This document shows positions 25,351 to 34,151 of a DNA stretch of 48,811 bases, in pieces. The notes below the pieces were generated by a model, which did not search any database, was not told the origin of the DNA, and saw nothing but the letters and a program-made list of their open reading frames with translations. The stretch is from the NCBI GenBank assembly GCA_017628235.1, contig JAGBZM010000061.1:1-48811 (forward strand), given 5' to 3'. Position 1 is the stretch's first letter. The number at the start of each line of letters is the position of its first letter. This stretch comes from Lentisphaeria bacterium (GTDB lineage Bacteria; Verrucomicrobiota; Lentisphaeria; Victivallales; Victivallaceae). The translations under genes and the position numbers were made by a program.

Positions 25351-26408
25351 TGAAATCCTACTTCCGCAAAGAAATCGATGCCATTGCCGGTTATGTTCCC
25401 GGAGAACAGCCGAAACTGGCCAACCTTATCAAACTCAACACCAATGAGAATCCTTATCCACCCTCGCCGCAGGTAACGGAAGTTCTGCGGAATTTCGATC
25501 CGGACCGGCTGCGCCGTTACCCGGACCCGACGGCAGATGCTTTGCGTGAATTATTCGCCGCGTCAGTGGGTATGAAACGGGAAAATATCATCATCGGCAA
25601 CGGTTCAGATGATCTGCTGACCATGATTTTCCGCGCCTTTACTTCACCGGAATTGCCGGTGGCAATATTTGATCCGACCTATTCGCTCTATCCGGTACTG
25701 GCAGCCATGCAGGGAGCCAAAGTAATAAAGATCGCACTTGACCGGGAAAATTTCTCTTATCCGGAAGATGCCGTCAGCCGGGCGGGTAACGCCAATTTGC
25801 TGATCATCACCCGTCCCAATGCTCCGACCGGAAATTGTGCTTCGCGGGAACTGGTACGACAGATCTGCCGGGATTTTGACGGGATAGTTCTGATCGATGA
25901 AGCATACAGCGACTTTTCTTTGGACAACTGTGCGGATCTGGCGGCGGAATTTGACAATGTACTGGTCATGAGAACATTTTCCAAAGGTTCATCGATGGCC
26001 GGTCTGCGTCTGGGATACGCCTTTGGCAATGAAAATCTGATCAACGGTCTGATGAAGCTGAAAGATTCCTACAATGTCGATATGCTTTCCCAGGAACTTG
26101 CCAAAGCCAACTTTGTGGACCGCGCCTACCGGGAAAAGTGTGTCCGGCAAATCGTCAGTGACCGGGAAAAACTGGCGACAGACCTGACCGCGCTGGGCTT
26201 CAAAGTCATTCCCAGCAGTACCAACTTTCTTTTTGCCGCACCGCCGGATGGAGATGGAGAAGGATGTTTCGCCGCCTTGCGTGAAAAGGCAGTCATTGTC
26301 CGTTACTTCCCCGGCGAAATAACCGGACGATACCTCCGGATCACCATCGGCACTCCCACTGAAAATGCCCGGCTGCTCGAAGTGCTGAAGGAACGTTTCG
26401 CCAAATGA
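25350..26408 (+). CDS. hisC: Histidinol-phosphate aminotransferase (HisC)
   Basis: A PLP enzyme converting imidazole acetol phosphate to histidinol phosphate in histidine synthesis; relatives also act on aromatic amino acids. The 352-residue product has the type I aminotransferase set: LIKLNTNENPYPPSP, NIIIGNGSDDLLTMIFRAF, TRPNAPTGN, LIDEAYSDFS and MRTFSKGSSMAGLRLGYA with the PLP lysine at K212, plus RITIGTPTEN at the C-terminus. I chose the ATG at 25350 because it overlaps the preceding stop and matches the family N-terminus (IDAIAGYVPGEQP). No other his genes are in the window, so hisC is separated from the rest of the pathway here. Confidence 0.93.
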   Translation: MKSYFRKEIDAIAGYVPGEQPKLANLIKLNTNENPYPPSPQVTEVLRNFDPDRLRRYPDPTADALRELFAASVGMKRENIIIGNGSDDLLTMIFRAFTSPELPVAIFDPTYSLYPVLAAMQGAKVIKIALDRENFSYPEDAVSRAGNANLLIITRPNAPTGNCASRELVRQICRDFDGIVLIDEAYSDFSLDNCADLAAEFDNVLVMRTFSKGSSMAGLRLGYAFGNENLINGLMKLKDSYNVDMLSQELAKANFVDRAYREKCVRQIVSDREKLATDLTALGFKVIPSSTNFLFAAPPDGDGEGCFAALREKAVIVRYFPGEITGRYLRITIGTPTENARLLEVLKERFAK

Positions 26409-27211
26409 AAAAATTACTGCTTGCCATCATCACCGCTGCCGCAGCAGCCACCGCAACAACCACCGCAGCAGCGGAAGAGTTGCGACTGATCGATGCCACC
26501 GGCGGTGCAGAATTGACCATTTTGATGCAGGCAGCAATGCAGTTGACCGGCGGCAGTGAAAATACTGCCGTTTCCATGCAGAAATCGGTTCCCTCCAAAG
26601 CTCTGCCCATGCTGGAATCCGGCCGGGCCGACGCGGTGATCCTGGATCACCGTTTCGCCGGGAAATATCAGAATATCGCCCTGGCCGCCGATGCGCTGGC
26701 GATTTGTGCCAGCACTGCCAATCCGGTCAGGGATCTGACGGTCAGGGATGTTCAGGAAATAATTACCCTGCCCCGGCCGACATGGAAAAAATATATCAAC
26801 TGGGATGAAGATATCCAGCGGATAGCGATAAAACCCGGGCGGCCGGGCGGAACATTGCTCTACCGGATATTCGGCAAACAGGAGTTCCCGCAGGAGATTT
26901 TCCGGGTGACAACTCCGGACAGCGGATTTGCATTTGTCAACAGTGCTTCGCTTTTCTTTGTCAACTTCAGAACAGAACTGCCTTCCAATATCAAAATGGT
27001 CAGGATCAATGGCGTTTATCCTACCGGAGCCGACATCCGGGCCGGACGTTATCCGCTGGCGGTAAAATATGTGATCGCTTTTAAAAGTGAACATCCTCTG
27101 TTGAAAAAACTGATAAATAAAATTTCCACAGAAAATATCTGGCAGCGGCAGATGCAGGATTCCGGGCTGCTGGTGCTGCTGGAAAAACCTGTCCGGGAGG
27201 CAGAGCAATGA
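26405..27211 (+). CDS. Exported substrate-binding protein-like (PstS/type 2 PBP-like)
   Basis: A 268-residue product with an alanine/threonine-rich signal region (MKKLLLAIITAAAAATATTT) coded by GCN/ACN-rich repeats. The mature part looks like a type 2 periplasmic binding fold of the PstS-like kind: LIDATGGAELTILMQAAMQL, ADAVILDHRFAGKYQNIALAADALAICASTANPVRDLTVRDVQEI (very like the VxVNPxNPVxxLTxxQLxxIFxG block of PstS-like proteins) and RPGGTLLYRIFGKQEF. No permease or ATPase is nearby, so it may be an orphan binding protein or sensor. It overlaps hisC and the next gene by four bases each (ATGA), so it is translationally coupled. Confidence 0.72.
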   Translation: MKKLLLAIITAAAAATATTTAAAEELRLIDATGGAELTILMQAAMQLTGGSENTAVSMQKSVPSKALPMLESGRADAVILDHRFAGKYQNIALAADALAICASTANPVRDLTVRDVQEIITLPRPTWKKYINWDEDIQRIAIKPGRPGGTLLYRIFGKQEFPQEIFRVTTPDSGFAFVNSASLFFVNFRTELPSNIKMVRINGVYPTGADIRAGRYPLAVKYVIAFKSEHPLLKKLINKISTENIWQRQMQDSGLLVLLEKPVREAEQ

Positions 27212-29121
27212 AAAAAGAACGGAAACTCCGCTTGCGCCGCATCGCCGAAAAAGCCGCCCGACGGCGGCAGAAACGGGAGGGGGAAACGATTTGCGGGATC
27301 ATTCATATGACTCCGGCCGGATTCGGATTTCTCTCTCCGGAAACCGGAAATGAAAAGGGCGATGATATCTTTATCCCCGCCAAATTCACCGGCTTCGCTC
27401 TGGATGGCGACCGGGTAAAGATCAAACTGCTGCCGCCGCGCAAAGGCCATCCGGAAGATTCTGAACGCGGGCCGGTGGGCAAAGTACTGGAAATACTGCA
27501 CCGTTCCCGGGAAAGTTTCGTCGCGGAACTGCTTCCCGGTTCATTTGTTTCACCATTGAATACCAGACTGCCGGAAATCGTTTCCATCCGGGGCAGCCGT
27601 CACGGCGCGCAGCGGGGAGATTGGGTCAAAGTAAAATGCATTACTGACCGGGACGGAGAATTGACCGGCACCATCAGCGAAGTCATCGGACAGGCCGGAA
27701 ATATCTCCGGAGATCTGGATGCGATCATGGCCGAATTTGATCTGCCGGGAAAATATACTGCCGCAGAGGAGGAGGAAAGCAGCCGGATAATTCCGGCGGA
27801 AATCGCCCGCAAAGATTGCCGGAACCTCTTTGTCCTGACTATCGACCCATTTGATGCCAAAGACTTTGACGATGCATTATCCATTGAAAAATCCGATGAC
27901 GGCAATTTCATCGTCGGCATCCATATTGCCGATGTGGCGGCCTATATCCGGCCCCGGGATAAATTCGATCAAAGTGCCAGACGCCGGGCATTCAGCTGCT
28001 ACCTGCCGGGACGGACACTGCCGATGCTGCCGGCGCAGCTTACGGCCAAAATCAGTATGCAGCAGGGAGTGAATTCTCTGGCGCACAGTGTCTTTCTCAC
28101 CGTTTCACCGGAAGGTAAAATTCTCTCCGGGAAACGTGAACACACTCTGATAAAAGTTTCCCGGCGACTGGATTATGATGAAGTTCAGAATTTTCTGGAT
28201 TCCGGAACCGTCCCGGAAAACTGGCATGAGAATACTCCGGAAACGTTGACCATTCTGGCACAAGTGGTCGGCAAAATGCGGGAATACCGGGCCAAAACCG
28301 AAGAATTCATCGACCTGCCGCTGCCGGAAGTCCGGGTGATCTGTGATGAAAAGACCAATACCGTCACCGGTATCGAAAAACGCATATCCCGTCCTTCCGA
28401 ACAGCTGGTCGAGGAATGTATGCTCGCCGCCAATCAATTCGTCGGACGGGAACTGCCGCAGAAATCAGTAGCCGGCATTTACCGTATCCATCCGGAACCG
28501 GAACCGGAAAAAACACTGGAATTTTCGGAAACCATGCATGAAGCATTCAATCTGCCGACCGGAGATATTTCCGACCGGAGTTACTGCCGGCAATTTATTA
28601 ATTCCCTGCCGGATGATGCCAATAAAAGTCTGATCCTCAGTATGCTGCTGCGTTCGCTGGCCCGGGCTTCATACAGTGTCAGAGGCGATTTACACTTCGC
28701 TCTGGGCAAAACCTTTTATGCGCATTTCACCAGTCCGATCCGGCGGTATACTGATTTGACCGTCCACCAACAGCTCTGGAATCTGGACAGCGGCAACCGT
28801 ACCCGCAATGCTTCAGCACTGGAGGGGGTCGCAGATTACTGTTCTGCAGCCGAAGAAAATATTGATGCCGCCTGCTTTGCCGCCAATGACCGCTTGAAAT
28901 TGCGGATCGTGGAAGAGGTCATCTCCCGGGAACCGGGAAAGATGTTTGACTGTACGGTGATCCGGATACTTAATTCCGGAATCCAAGTGGAACTGCCGGA
29001 ATATGCCCTTACTGCGTTTGTCAATTACGGTGACCTGCGGAAAACCGCTTCCATGTTCCGGATCGGAGAATCACTCCCCGTCCGGGGAGACCGGTTGAAT
29101 TTTGCCGGGAAACGCAATTAA
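27208..29121 (+). CDS. rnr: RNase R/II-family 3'-5' exoribonuclease
   Basis: A cytoplasmic processive exoribonuclease. The 637-residue product starts with a basic stretch (KKERKLRLRRIAEKAARRRQK), then a cold-shock/OB domain (GIIHMTPAGFGFLSPE...DDIFIPAKF), then the RNB catalytic domain with LTIDPFDAKDFDDALSIE around residues 210-225, whose aspartates bind magnesium. HFTSPIRRYTDLTVHQQL is the conserved RNB end. A short S1-like domain closes the protein (CTVIRILNSGIQVELP). It lacks the N-terminal helix-turn-helix and long basic tail of E. coli RNase R (813 residues). It overlaps the upstream gene by ATGA and the convergent BASS gene by 51 bases at its 3' end. Confidence 0.9.
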   Translation: MKKERKLRLRRIAEKAARRRQKREGETICGIIHMTPAGFGFLSPETGNEKGDDIFIPAKFTGFALDGDRVKIKLLPPRKGHPEDSERGPVGKVLEILHRSRESFVAELLPGSFVSPLNTRLPEIVSIRGSRHGAQRGDWVKVKCITDRDGELTGTISEVIGQAGNISGDLDAIMAEFDLPGKYTAAEEEESSRIIPAEIARKDCRNLFVLTIDPFDAKDFDDALSIEKSDDGNFIVGIHIADVAAYIRPRDKFDQSARRRAFSCYLPGRTLPMLPAQLTAKISMQQGVNSLAHSVFLTVSPEGKILSGKREHTLIKVSRRLDYDEVQNFLDSGTVPENWHENTPETLTILAQVVGKMREYRAKTEEFIDLPLPEVRVICDEKTNTVTGIEKRISRPSEQLVEECMLAANQFVGRELPQKSVAGIYRIHPEPEPEKTLEFSETMHEAFNLPTGDISDRSYCRQFINSLPDDANKSLILSMLLRSLARASYSVRGDLHFALGKTFYAHFTSPIRRYTDLTVHQQLWNLDSGNRTRNASALEGVADYCSAAEENIDAACFAANDRLKLRIVEEVISREPGKMFDCTVIRILNSGIQVELPEYALTAFVNYGDLRKTASMFRIGESLPVRGDRLNFAGKRN

Positions 29122-29979
29122 TTGCAGTGAATTCCAGATATTGTGGTAAATAACATAAAATACCAATGCAAGCACCGGTGCGCCGCCGGAATACTCCAGC
29201 GCGAGAAACAGGGCAAATGTGGTATTTTTCTGCCCGAGCATCTGCGATGATTCCCGGCGGAAACGCCGGGTGACCAGAAAACCGGAAACGAAGTTTATAA
29301 CACAGGAAATCAGCGCGATCAAAGCCGGAGCGAGGATCATCTGCCATGTGCCGCCGCATTCATCCAGATACCCCCGGGCGACCGCCACAATGATAAAAAG
29401 CGACAGCGACCACAGCGAGAGGGAAAATATTTTCAATTTTTTTCCGGCACTGCGGACCGCCGGAAATATCCGGCACACACCCTGTGCCGCCAGCAGTGGC
29501 AGAACAATCACTTCCGTCAGAGAACGGAAGACCGCAAAGAAAAAATCCGCATGCAGATTCCCGGTCACCAGCGGCAATAAAAACAGCAGCGACACAGAAA
29601 TACCGATATTACTGATCACAAATGCGGTCAGAGCAAAACCGATACTGCCGCCAAGCAGTGAGACCACCACCGATGAAGCTGCTGCCGTCGGCGCAATGCC
29701 GGTGAAAAACGCCGGTTGCGCCCAGGAATCACAATCGATGCTCTTCAGGACAAAGAACGGTATGATCCCCAGCAGGATATTCATTGCCAATAATATCCAA
29801 TGTTCTTTACGGGGCTTCAAATCCGCCGGACGGATCTGCAGGGCATTGATGAATATCATCACACACAACGCCCATTTGATCAAGTTATACGGCGGCAGAG
29901 CCAACACCCGGACACCGGGAAAACACATTCCCAGCACCAAAGGAACAGTCAGCATCGCCGGACGGATCAGTTTTTTCAT
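29071..29979 (-). CDS. Bile acid:sodium symporter (BASS)-family transporter
   Basis: A 302-residue membrane protein with about nine or ten hydrophobic segments, as in BASS proteins. Family-like blocks are FFTGIAPTAAASSVVVSLLGGSIGFALTAFVISNIG (the crossing-helix sodium-site region, GxxPTAA) and FLVTRRFRRESSQMLGQKNTTFALFLALEY, close to the ExGxQN segment with QKNTT. Substrates include organic anions, pantoate and keto acids; here it is unknown. I chose the ATG at 29979 because it matches the family N-terminus; a GTG at 29997 is in frame. Its 3' end runs 51 bases into the convergent RNase R-like gene. It lies downstream of a terminator hairpin, so it may depend on read-through or on its own promoter. 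Confidence 0.85.
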   Translation of the reverse strand: MKKLIRPAMLTVPLVLGMCFPGVRVLALPPYNLIKWALCVMIFINALQIRPADLKPRKEHWILLAMNILLGIIPFFVLKSIDCDSWAQPAFFTGIAPTAAASSVVVSLLGGSIGFALTAFVISNIGISVSLLFLLPLVTGNLHADFFFAVFRSLTEVIVLPLLAAQGVCRIFPAVRSAGKKLKIFSLSLWSLSLFIIVAVARGYLDECGGTWQMILAPALIALISCVINFVSGFLVTRRFRRESSQMLGQKNTTFALFLALEYSGGAPVLALVFYVIYHNIWNSLQLIAFPGKIQPVSPDGE

Positions 29980-30014
29980 TACTTCAGACCTGCACACCAG
30001 CTTATCAGGGACAA

Positions 30015-30040
30015 AACGGGCGGCAAATTTGCCGCCCGTT
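30015..30040 (-). terminator. Intrinsic terminator after the Gfo/Idh/MocA gene
   Basis: AACGGGCGGCAAA and its perfect complement form a 13-bp inverted repeat at 30015-30040, centred on AAATTT. Read on the minus strand the hairpin is followed by TTTTGT. It lies 21 bases after the oxidoreductase stop codon, which is the right place for termination of that gene. Confidence 0.8.
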
Positions 30041-30061
30041 CCGATTGATCGCTCTTTTAAC

Positions 30062-31351
30062 TTACTTGATGAAAGAGGTCAAATCTTTCACGCCGCCATC
30101 TTTGATGGAGTTGTAAACCGCATCACCGATGGAAATGGCACGCAATCCGTCAACCGATTTGGCGAGGATATCAAATTTACGGGCAGGATCTTCACCGAGG
30201 AAGATATCTTCCCGGATCAGGGGATCGCCGCCGCCGTGACCGCCTTCGCCGGCCGGGACATTGATCCGTTCACGTCCGCCGAAAATGGGGAAGTAATCGA
30301 TATACTGTCCGCCCTCATGGAATTTGGGCAGCGCAGCACCGCCGGCACCACCGAATTCCTGAGTTTCCAACCGGCCCCGGGTTCCGTTGATGGAGAGATT
30401 GTAACCCTCATACGGAGTGGAGAAGTTGGCAGAATAGTTCAACAGTGCGCCGTTACGGTATTTGACATTGACGACAAAGGTGTCGTAAATATTGATCTGG
30501 GAGTCAAACATGCACATGTGCGGACTGTAGTTGGTGTATTTGGGTTCTTTACCATCAAACGCATTGATATGGTCATCCGCCGCAAAGATGGAGGAGTTCC
30601 GGGTCGCCCAGCGCGCTTCATAGGGACAATTCATAAGTTCGGTACAGGTGGTGCAATCGCGGCCGTCAACTTTGGAAGGATTGAATTCTCCGTCCGGACC
30701 GAAGTGGTTGAGCGCGCCGAAAGCGTGGACCTGTTCCGGAATGCCGTCGATCCACCAGTTGACCAGGTCAAAGTGGTGGCTGGATTTGTGGATGGACAGA
30801 CTTCCGGAATTTTCGCGCATACGGTTCCAGCGGTGGAAATAGCTTGAACCGTGTTTGATATCGATGTACCAATTCAAATCGACATGAGTGACGCGACCGA
30901 TTTTGCCGTCCAGGATAAGCTCACGCAATTTGCGGTGAATCGGATTGTAACGGTAGTTGAATGTGCAGATGACTTTGCCTTTGGACTTGGCTTCCGCTTC
31001 CATCACGCGCAAAGCATCGGCAGTATTGGTGGTCATCGGTTTTTCACAAACAACTTCCAAGTCATGCTCCAAACCGGCGACGATGTACTTCACATGAGTG
31101 CAGTCCATGCTGACAACCAACAGGGCATCAGGTTTGGTTTCAGCGAGCATTTTCTCAAAATCTTCCGCCATATATTCAGGCACATTCTGGGCTTCGGGAA
31201 CAGCCTCTTTGCAGACCTTAAACCGCAGCGGGTCAATGTCGAGCAGACCGACCAGCTCGGCGCAATGTGAAAATTTCTGGCACATGGGGGCGATATAAGA
31301 GTAGATCGCCCGGGCGGAAACACCGCAGACTGCATAACGTTTTTTTGCCAT
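30062..31351 (-). CDS. Gfo/Idh/MocA-family oxidoreductase
   Basis: A 429-residue NAD(P)-dependent oxidoreductase, normally acting on sugars or inositols. The N-terminal Rossmann domain opens with RYAVCGVSARAIYSYIAP (the GxSxRA variant of GxGxxG). VVCEKPMTTN is the EKP motif that carries the catalytic lysine, and FNYRYNPIHRKLRELI with HKSSHHFDLVNWWI supplies the second catalytic block and the DxxxW motif. A cysteine group (CTTCTELMNCPYEARW) sits in the C-terminal domain, a feature of some larger members. The ATG at 31351 has a perfect AAGGAGG site. It is monocistronic by appearance: its own promoter, a palindrome near the start of transcription and a strong terminator. Substrate is unknown, and sugar derivatives are plausible given the host's many hydrolases. 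Confidence 0.9.
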   Translation of the reverse strand: MAKKRYAVCGVSARAIYSYIAPMCQKFSHCAELVGLLDIDPLRFKVCKEAVPEAQNVPEYMAEDFEKMLAETKPDALLVVSMDCTHVKYIVAGLEHDLEVVCEKPMTTNTADALRVMEAEAKSKGKVICTFNYRYNPIHRKLRELILDGKIGRVTHVDLNWYIDIKHGSSYFHRWNRMRENSGSLSIHKSSHHFDLVNWWIDGIPEQVHAFGALNHFGPDGEFNPSKVDGRDCTTCTELMNCPYEARWATRNSSIFAADDHINAFDGKEPKYTNYSPHMCMFDSQINIYDTFVVNVKYRNGALLNYSANFSTPYEGYNLSINGTRGRLETQEFGGAGGAALPKFHEGGQYIDYFPIFGGRERINVPAGEGGHGGGDPLIREDIFLGEDPARKFDILAKSVDGLRAISIGDAVYNSIKDGGVKDLTSFIK

Positions 31352-31397
31352 TTTTATCCTCCTTGTTATAAGATACGGGCAAAGTAAAAATACTTTA

Positions 31398-31409
31398 CAA
31401 ACGTGTTTG
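31398..31409. promoter_or_regulatory. Short inverted repeat at the oxidoreductase start of transcription
   Basis: CAAAC-GT-GTTTG, two perfect 5-bp arms with two central bases. It begins four bases downstream of the -10 box at 31414 and so covers the expected transcription start. That is a usual place for a repressor site, for instance of the LacI or GntR type. The family cannot be told. Confidence 0.3.
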
Positions 31410-31413
31410 CTAT

Positions 31414-31442
31414 AAAATACACCTTATTCTTTATTTTTTCAA
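31414..31442 (-). promoter_or_regulatory. Promoter of the oxidoreductase gene
   Basis: On the minus strand: TTGAAA (31437-31442), a 17-base spacer, and TATTTT (31414-31419) preceded by TG. The rest of the 254-base gap (31352-31605) is AT-rich and holds no gene that I can support. Confidence 0.5.
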
Positions 31443-31605
31443 TGTCATTGTCGGAAAAATAAATTATTTTGCTGTTTTTCGTAAACCCCGTCAGTAAAAC
31501 ATCGTATTTAATATAATTCCCCGGAGAAATTTTACAATGTTTGAAACTATAAAAAAGATGTGAAAAAGTTATGGAAGGATGAAGTTTCAAACTGCAGCTG
31601 AAAAA

Positions 31606-33342
31606 TCAATTTCCTCTGCCGATCCGGCAGATTATGAAGCTGCTGTTCTCCTCCGGTTCGCCGCCGGAAAAGTCCACATCCCTGGCTTCGACCGCCAGAG
31701 GTTTACTCTCCTCGATGAACCATGACTTCCCGGCAGCCTGCCGGAAAAGGGGAATATCGGTTTTCCGAATAATGATTTTTGCATCTCCGGTTGGAATCTT
31801 GTCCAGTGCCGCGACAAGCTCATCCGGAGATGAAGCTGCGGTGAATTTTCCCGGCAGATTCATGTAATACCGGGCTACTGCCGATGGAGCAGCTGTAAAA
31901 AAGATGATCTCCTGCGGCGGCAGAGAACGGCATATTTCTCCGCACTTCTCCCAGAATGGACGCCCGGTACGATAACGGGTCAAAGCCGGTGTGGCAACCG
32001 AAAACGCCGCCGTCATCAGTACAGTCCCGGCCAGAATGTAACCGCCCCACACACCCGAAATACCGCTTACTCTCTCCACCGCACTGGAGGCCCCGGTATC
32101 AAATACGATCAATCCCAATCCAAGTATACCCAATACCGGCACTCCGAATATGATCCACAACGGAGGCGGTGCAGAAAAAACCATCTGCCACAGCGGCCAG
32201 GTAACGATCACCGCCACCATCAGCGAACAGAGCAGACTCATTAAATACTTCATCGCCATATTGACCACAGTACTCCATGATTCAACCCCGAGTGTGCCGG
32301 TGATCCCGGATGCTCCCAGAATCAGGAAAAACGGCAGTTGGCAAAGCTGATATTCCCATCTCCGGCCGGGATAGACCGCAGTACAGCAGAAAATCAATAC
32401 CGCCCCCAGCAGAAACCTGCGGTGTTCATCAGAAAGTTCCCGGTATTTGCGGATGATTCCGGCCAGCGCAACCACCACCGGCAAGGTCCAGGGCAGCAGC
32501 AATCTGCCCCAGTTGATCCAGCCTTTGAATATATTTTGCGATGTGCCGGGATAGACCGCAGTATGCCATGATCCGGCCATCGTCTCTTTCAACAGTTCCC
32601 ATACCCGTTCCGGATACTCTCCGGGCAGTACTCCCGGAAAGCTCACGGCCGCAGTCAGCAAACTGCCGGCAAGCACCGCCGCAAGCAACAACGCCGGCAG
32701 CGACTGCCAATGAAACACCGCCCGCCGGCAACCGGTAAAAGTCATAAAAAAGATACCAGGCAGCAGCAGAATGTAGTGCATACCCCAGAATGCGCCCCCC
32801 AGCAGCAGTACCGTAAGAAATAATCCACGCCACCAGAAATGCATCCGGGCATTGCGAAGCAGTACCGCACTCCATACCCCCCAGGCGGCAAGCAGCATGA
32901 AGCTGCCGGCAAAACGCCCCCAGTAAATAAAACCGTATGAACCGGTAAGCATCCAGGCACCGCAGCACATGATCCGCCAATCAAAAAAATCTTCCGCCAG
33001 AATCATCGTACCGCCCAACAGCAGCAATGCCGCGATCACCGATAATAACCGGCAGGAAAATTCATTGTTCCCGAATACCGCCGCCGGTAAAGTGGAAAGA
33101 TGCGCGAACCACTTGACCTGCCCATTGCCCGGCTGCCATTGAGAATGTACTTGAAAAATATCAGTATGATTCAACAACAACCGCAACGTTTCCGCCGTAT
33201 CCCCCTCCCCGCTGAGCAGAGCATTGCGCCCGAGTAGAAACAGCAGAATAAAACCGGCACACAGAAATATCAACCATACCGTGCGCCGTAAAGGAGTTGT
33301 ATCCGGAGCAAAATCAAAGGCCGGCAGATTCAGGTTCATCAT
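31606..33342 (-). CDS. GT39/ArnT-like membrane glycosyltransferase
   Basis: A 578-residue membrane protein with about 11-12 hydrophobic segments, typical of GT-C enzymes that use polyprenyl-phosphate sugars to modify proteins or lipid A on the outer face of the inner membrane. The first outer loop has GEGDTAETLRLLLNHTD, resembling the DEA/E-xxYAExAREML acidic motif of ArnT/PMT proteins, followed by KWFAHLSTLPAAVFGNNEFSCRLLSVIAALLL, like the P-PL...G.xEFxxRLPS block. The acceptor is unknown. Its ATG overlaps the mazG stop (ATGATG), so it is coupled to mazG at the end of the long minus-strand run. No terminator was seen after it. Confidence 0.78.
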   Translation of the reverse strand: MMNLNLPAFDFAPDTTPLRRTVWLIFLCAGFILLFLLGRNALLSGEGDTAETLRLLLNHTDIFQVHSQWQPGNGQVKWFAHLSTLPAAVFGNNEFSCRLLSVIAALLLLGGTMILAEDFFDWRIMCCGAWMLTGSYGFIYWGRFAGSFMLLAAWGVWSAVLLRNARMHFWWRGLFLTVLLLGGAFWGMHYILLLPGIFFMTFTGCRRAVFHWQSLPALLLAAVLAGSLLTAAVSFPGVLPGEYPERVWELLKETMAGSWHTAVYPGTSQNIFKGWINWGRLLLPWTLPVVVALAGIIRKYRELSDEHRRFLLGAVLIFCCTAVYPGRRWEYQLCQLPFFLILGASGITGTLGVESWSTVVNMAMKYLMSLLCSLMVAVIVTWPLWQMVFSAPPPLWIIFGVPVLGILGLGLIVFDTGASSAVERVSGISGVWGGYILAGTVLMTAAFSVATPALTRYRTGRPFWEKCGEICRSLPPQEIIFFTAAPSAVARYYMNLPGKFTAASSPDELVAALDKIPTGDAKIIIRKTDIPLFRQAAGKSWFIEESKPLAVEARDVDFSGGEPEENSSFIICRIGRGN

Positions 33343-34151
33343 TTTGCAGTACTCTTCCGGCTTTCAGCTTTAACGGCTTCCCAACAGCTGTCCATCTCAT
33401 CTGGCAAAAGGTCACTCAATTTTTTGCCTTCCGCAGCCAGCTTTGTCTCCATCGCCCGGAAACGGTTTTCAAACTTCAGATTTGCCTTGCGCAACAATTC
33501 TGAAGCATGACTCCGGTTACGGAACCGGATCAGATTGACCACCGCAAAGAGCAAGTCGCCCAATTCTTCATCGATGTGTTCGTCATCTTTCTGAGCCATT
33601 GCCTCGCGCACTTCTGCAGTTTCTTCCGCGATCTTATCGATCACAGCCTCCGCCGAATTCCAGTCAAAACCGGTTTCCGCCGCCTTTTTCTGCAACTTCT
33701 CGGCCCGGTCCAACACCGACAGAGAGAGTTTCACCTGGTCCATCAAAGACTCCTGCTGCGGCCGGTCAGCGTGTTCGGCGGCTTTGATACGCTGCCACAA
33801 CGCAGCAACTTCAGCGGCATTTTCCGCCCGGGAATTTCCGAAAACATGGTCGTGACGGCGGATCATTTTGTAGATAATATTACGCCAGACATCGGCAAGT
33901 GTGAATTCACCGTTTTCTTCAGCGATCACCACCTGAAACAGCAAATTCATCAAAACATCGCCCAACTCCTCGCAGATATTGGGAACATCCTCGCGGTCAA
34001 TTGCATAGATCAATTCGGCACATTCACCATCCAGATGACGCGCCAGACTTTGCCGGGTCTGTTCCCGATCCCAGGGACAACCGTCAGGTGCCCGCAAACG
34101 GCGGAGTACCGCCATCAATGAATCTGCTTCCGGAGGATAAACCGTACTCAT
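33339..34151 (-). CDS. mazG: Nucleoside triphosphate pyrophosphohydrolase (MazG)
   Basis: MazG turns NTPs and dNTPs into monophosphates plus pyrophosphate, cleaning damaged nucleotides and affecting ppGpp levels. The 270-residue product has two MazG repeats. The first has LRAPDGCPWDREQTRQSL then GECAELIYAID...ICEELGDVLMNLLFQ, with the metal-binding E-x-x-E...E-x-x-D pattern. The second has VIDKIAEETAEVREA...HIDEELGDLLFAVVNLIRF. Length is normal (E. coli 263). Its start overlaps the bamA stop (TGATG) and its stop overlaps the glycosyltransferase start, so the three are translationally linked. It is cytoplasmic. Confidence 0.93.
   Translation of the reverse strand: MSTVYPPEADSLMAVLRRLRAPDGCPWDREQTRQSLARHLDGECAELIYAIDREDVPNICEELGDVLMNLLFQVVIAEENGEFTLADVWRNIIYKMIRRHDHVFGNSRAENAAEVAALWQRIKAAEHADRPQQESLMDQVKLSLSVLDRAEKLQKKAAETGFDWNSAEAVIDKIAEETAEVREAMAQKDDEHIDEELGDLLFAVVNLIRFRNRSHASELLRKANLKFENRFRAMETKLAAEGKKLSDLLPDEMDSCWEAVKAESRKSTAK

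Noticed and set aside
27208..29121. RNase R-like gene as truncated or frameshifted
   Set aside because: All catalytic blocks and a short S1-like domain are intact; a short N-terminus and tail are common in this family outside Gammaproteobacteria.
29219..30847. A 542-codon open frame on the plus strand across the BASS and oxidoreductase genes
   Set aside because: It runs antisense to two genes with clear family motifs and across their intergenic terminator. Its protein is low in hydrophobic order and matches no family I know.
31366..31590. A 74-codon minus-strand open frame upstream of the oxidoreductase
   Set aside because: It is AT-rich with Phe/Lys/Ile-rich low-complexity product, no ribosome site, and it overlaps the promoter and the inverted repeat.
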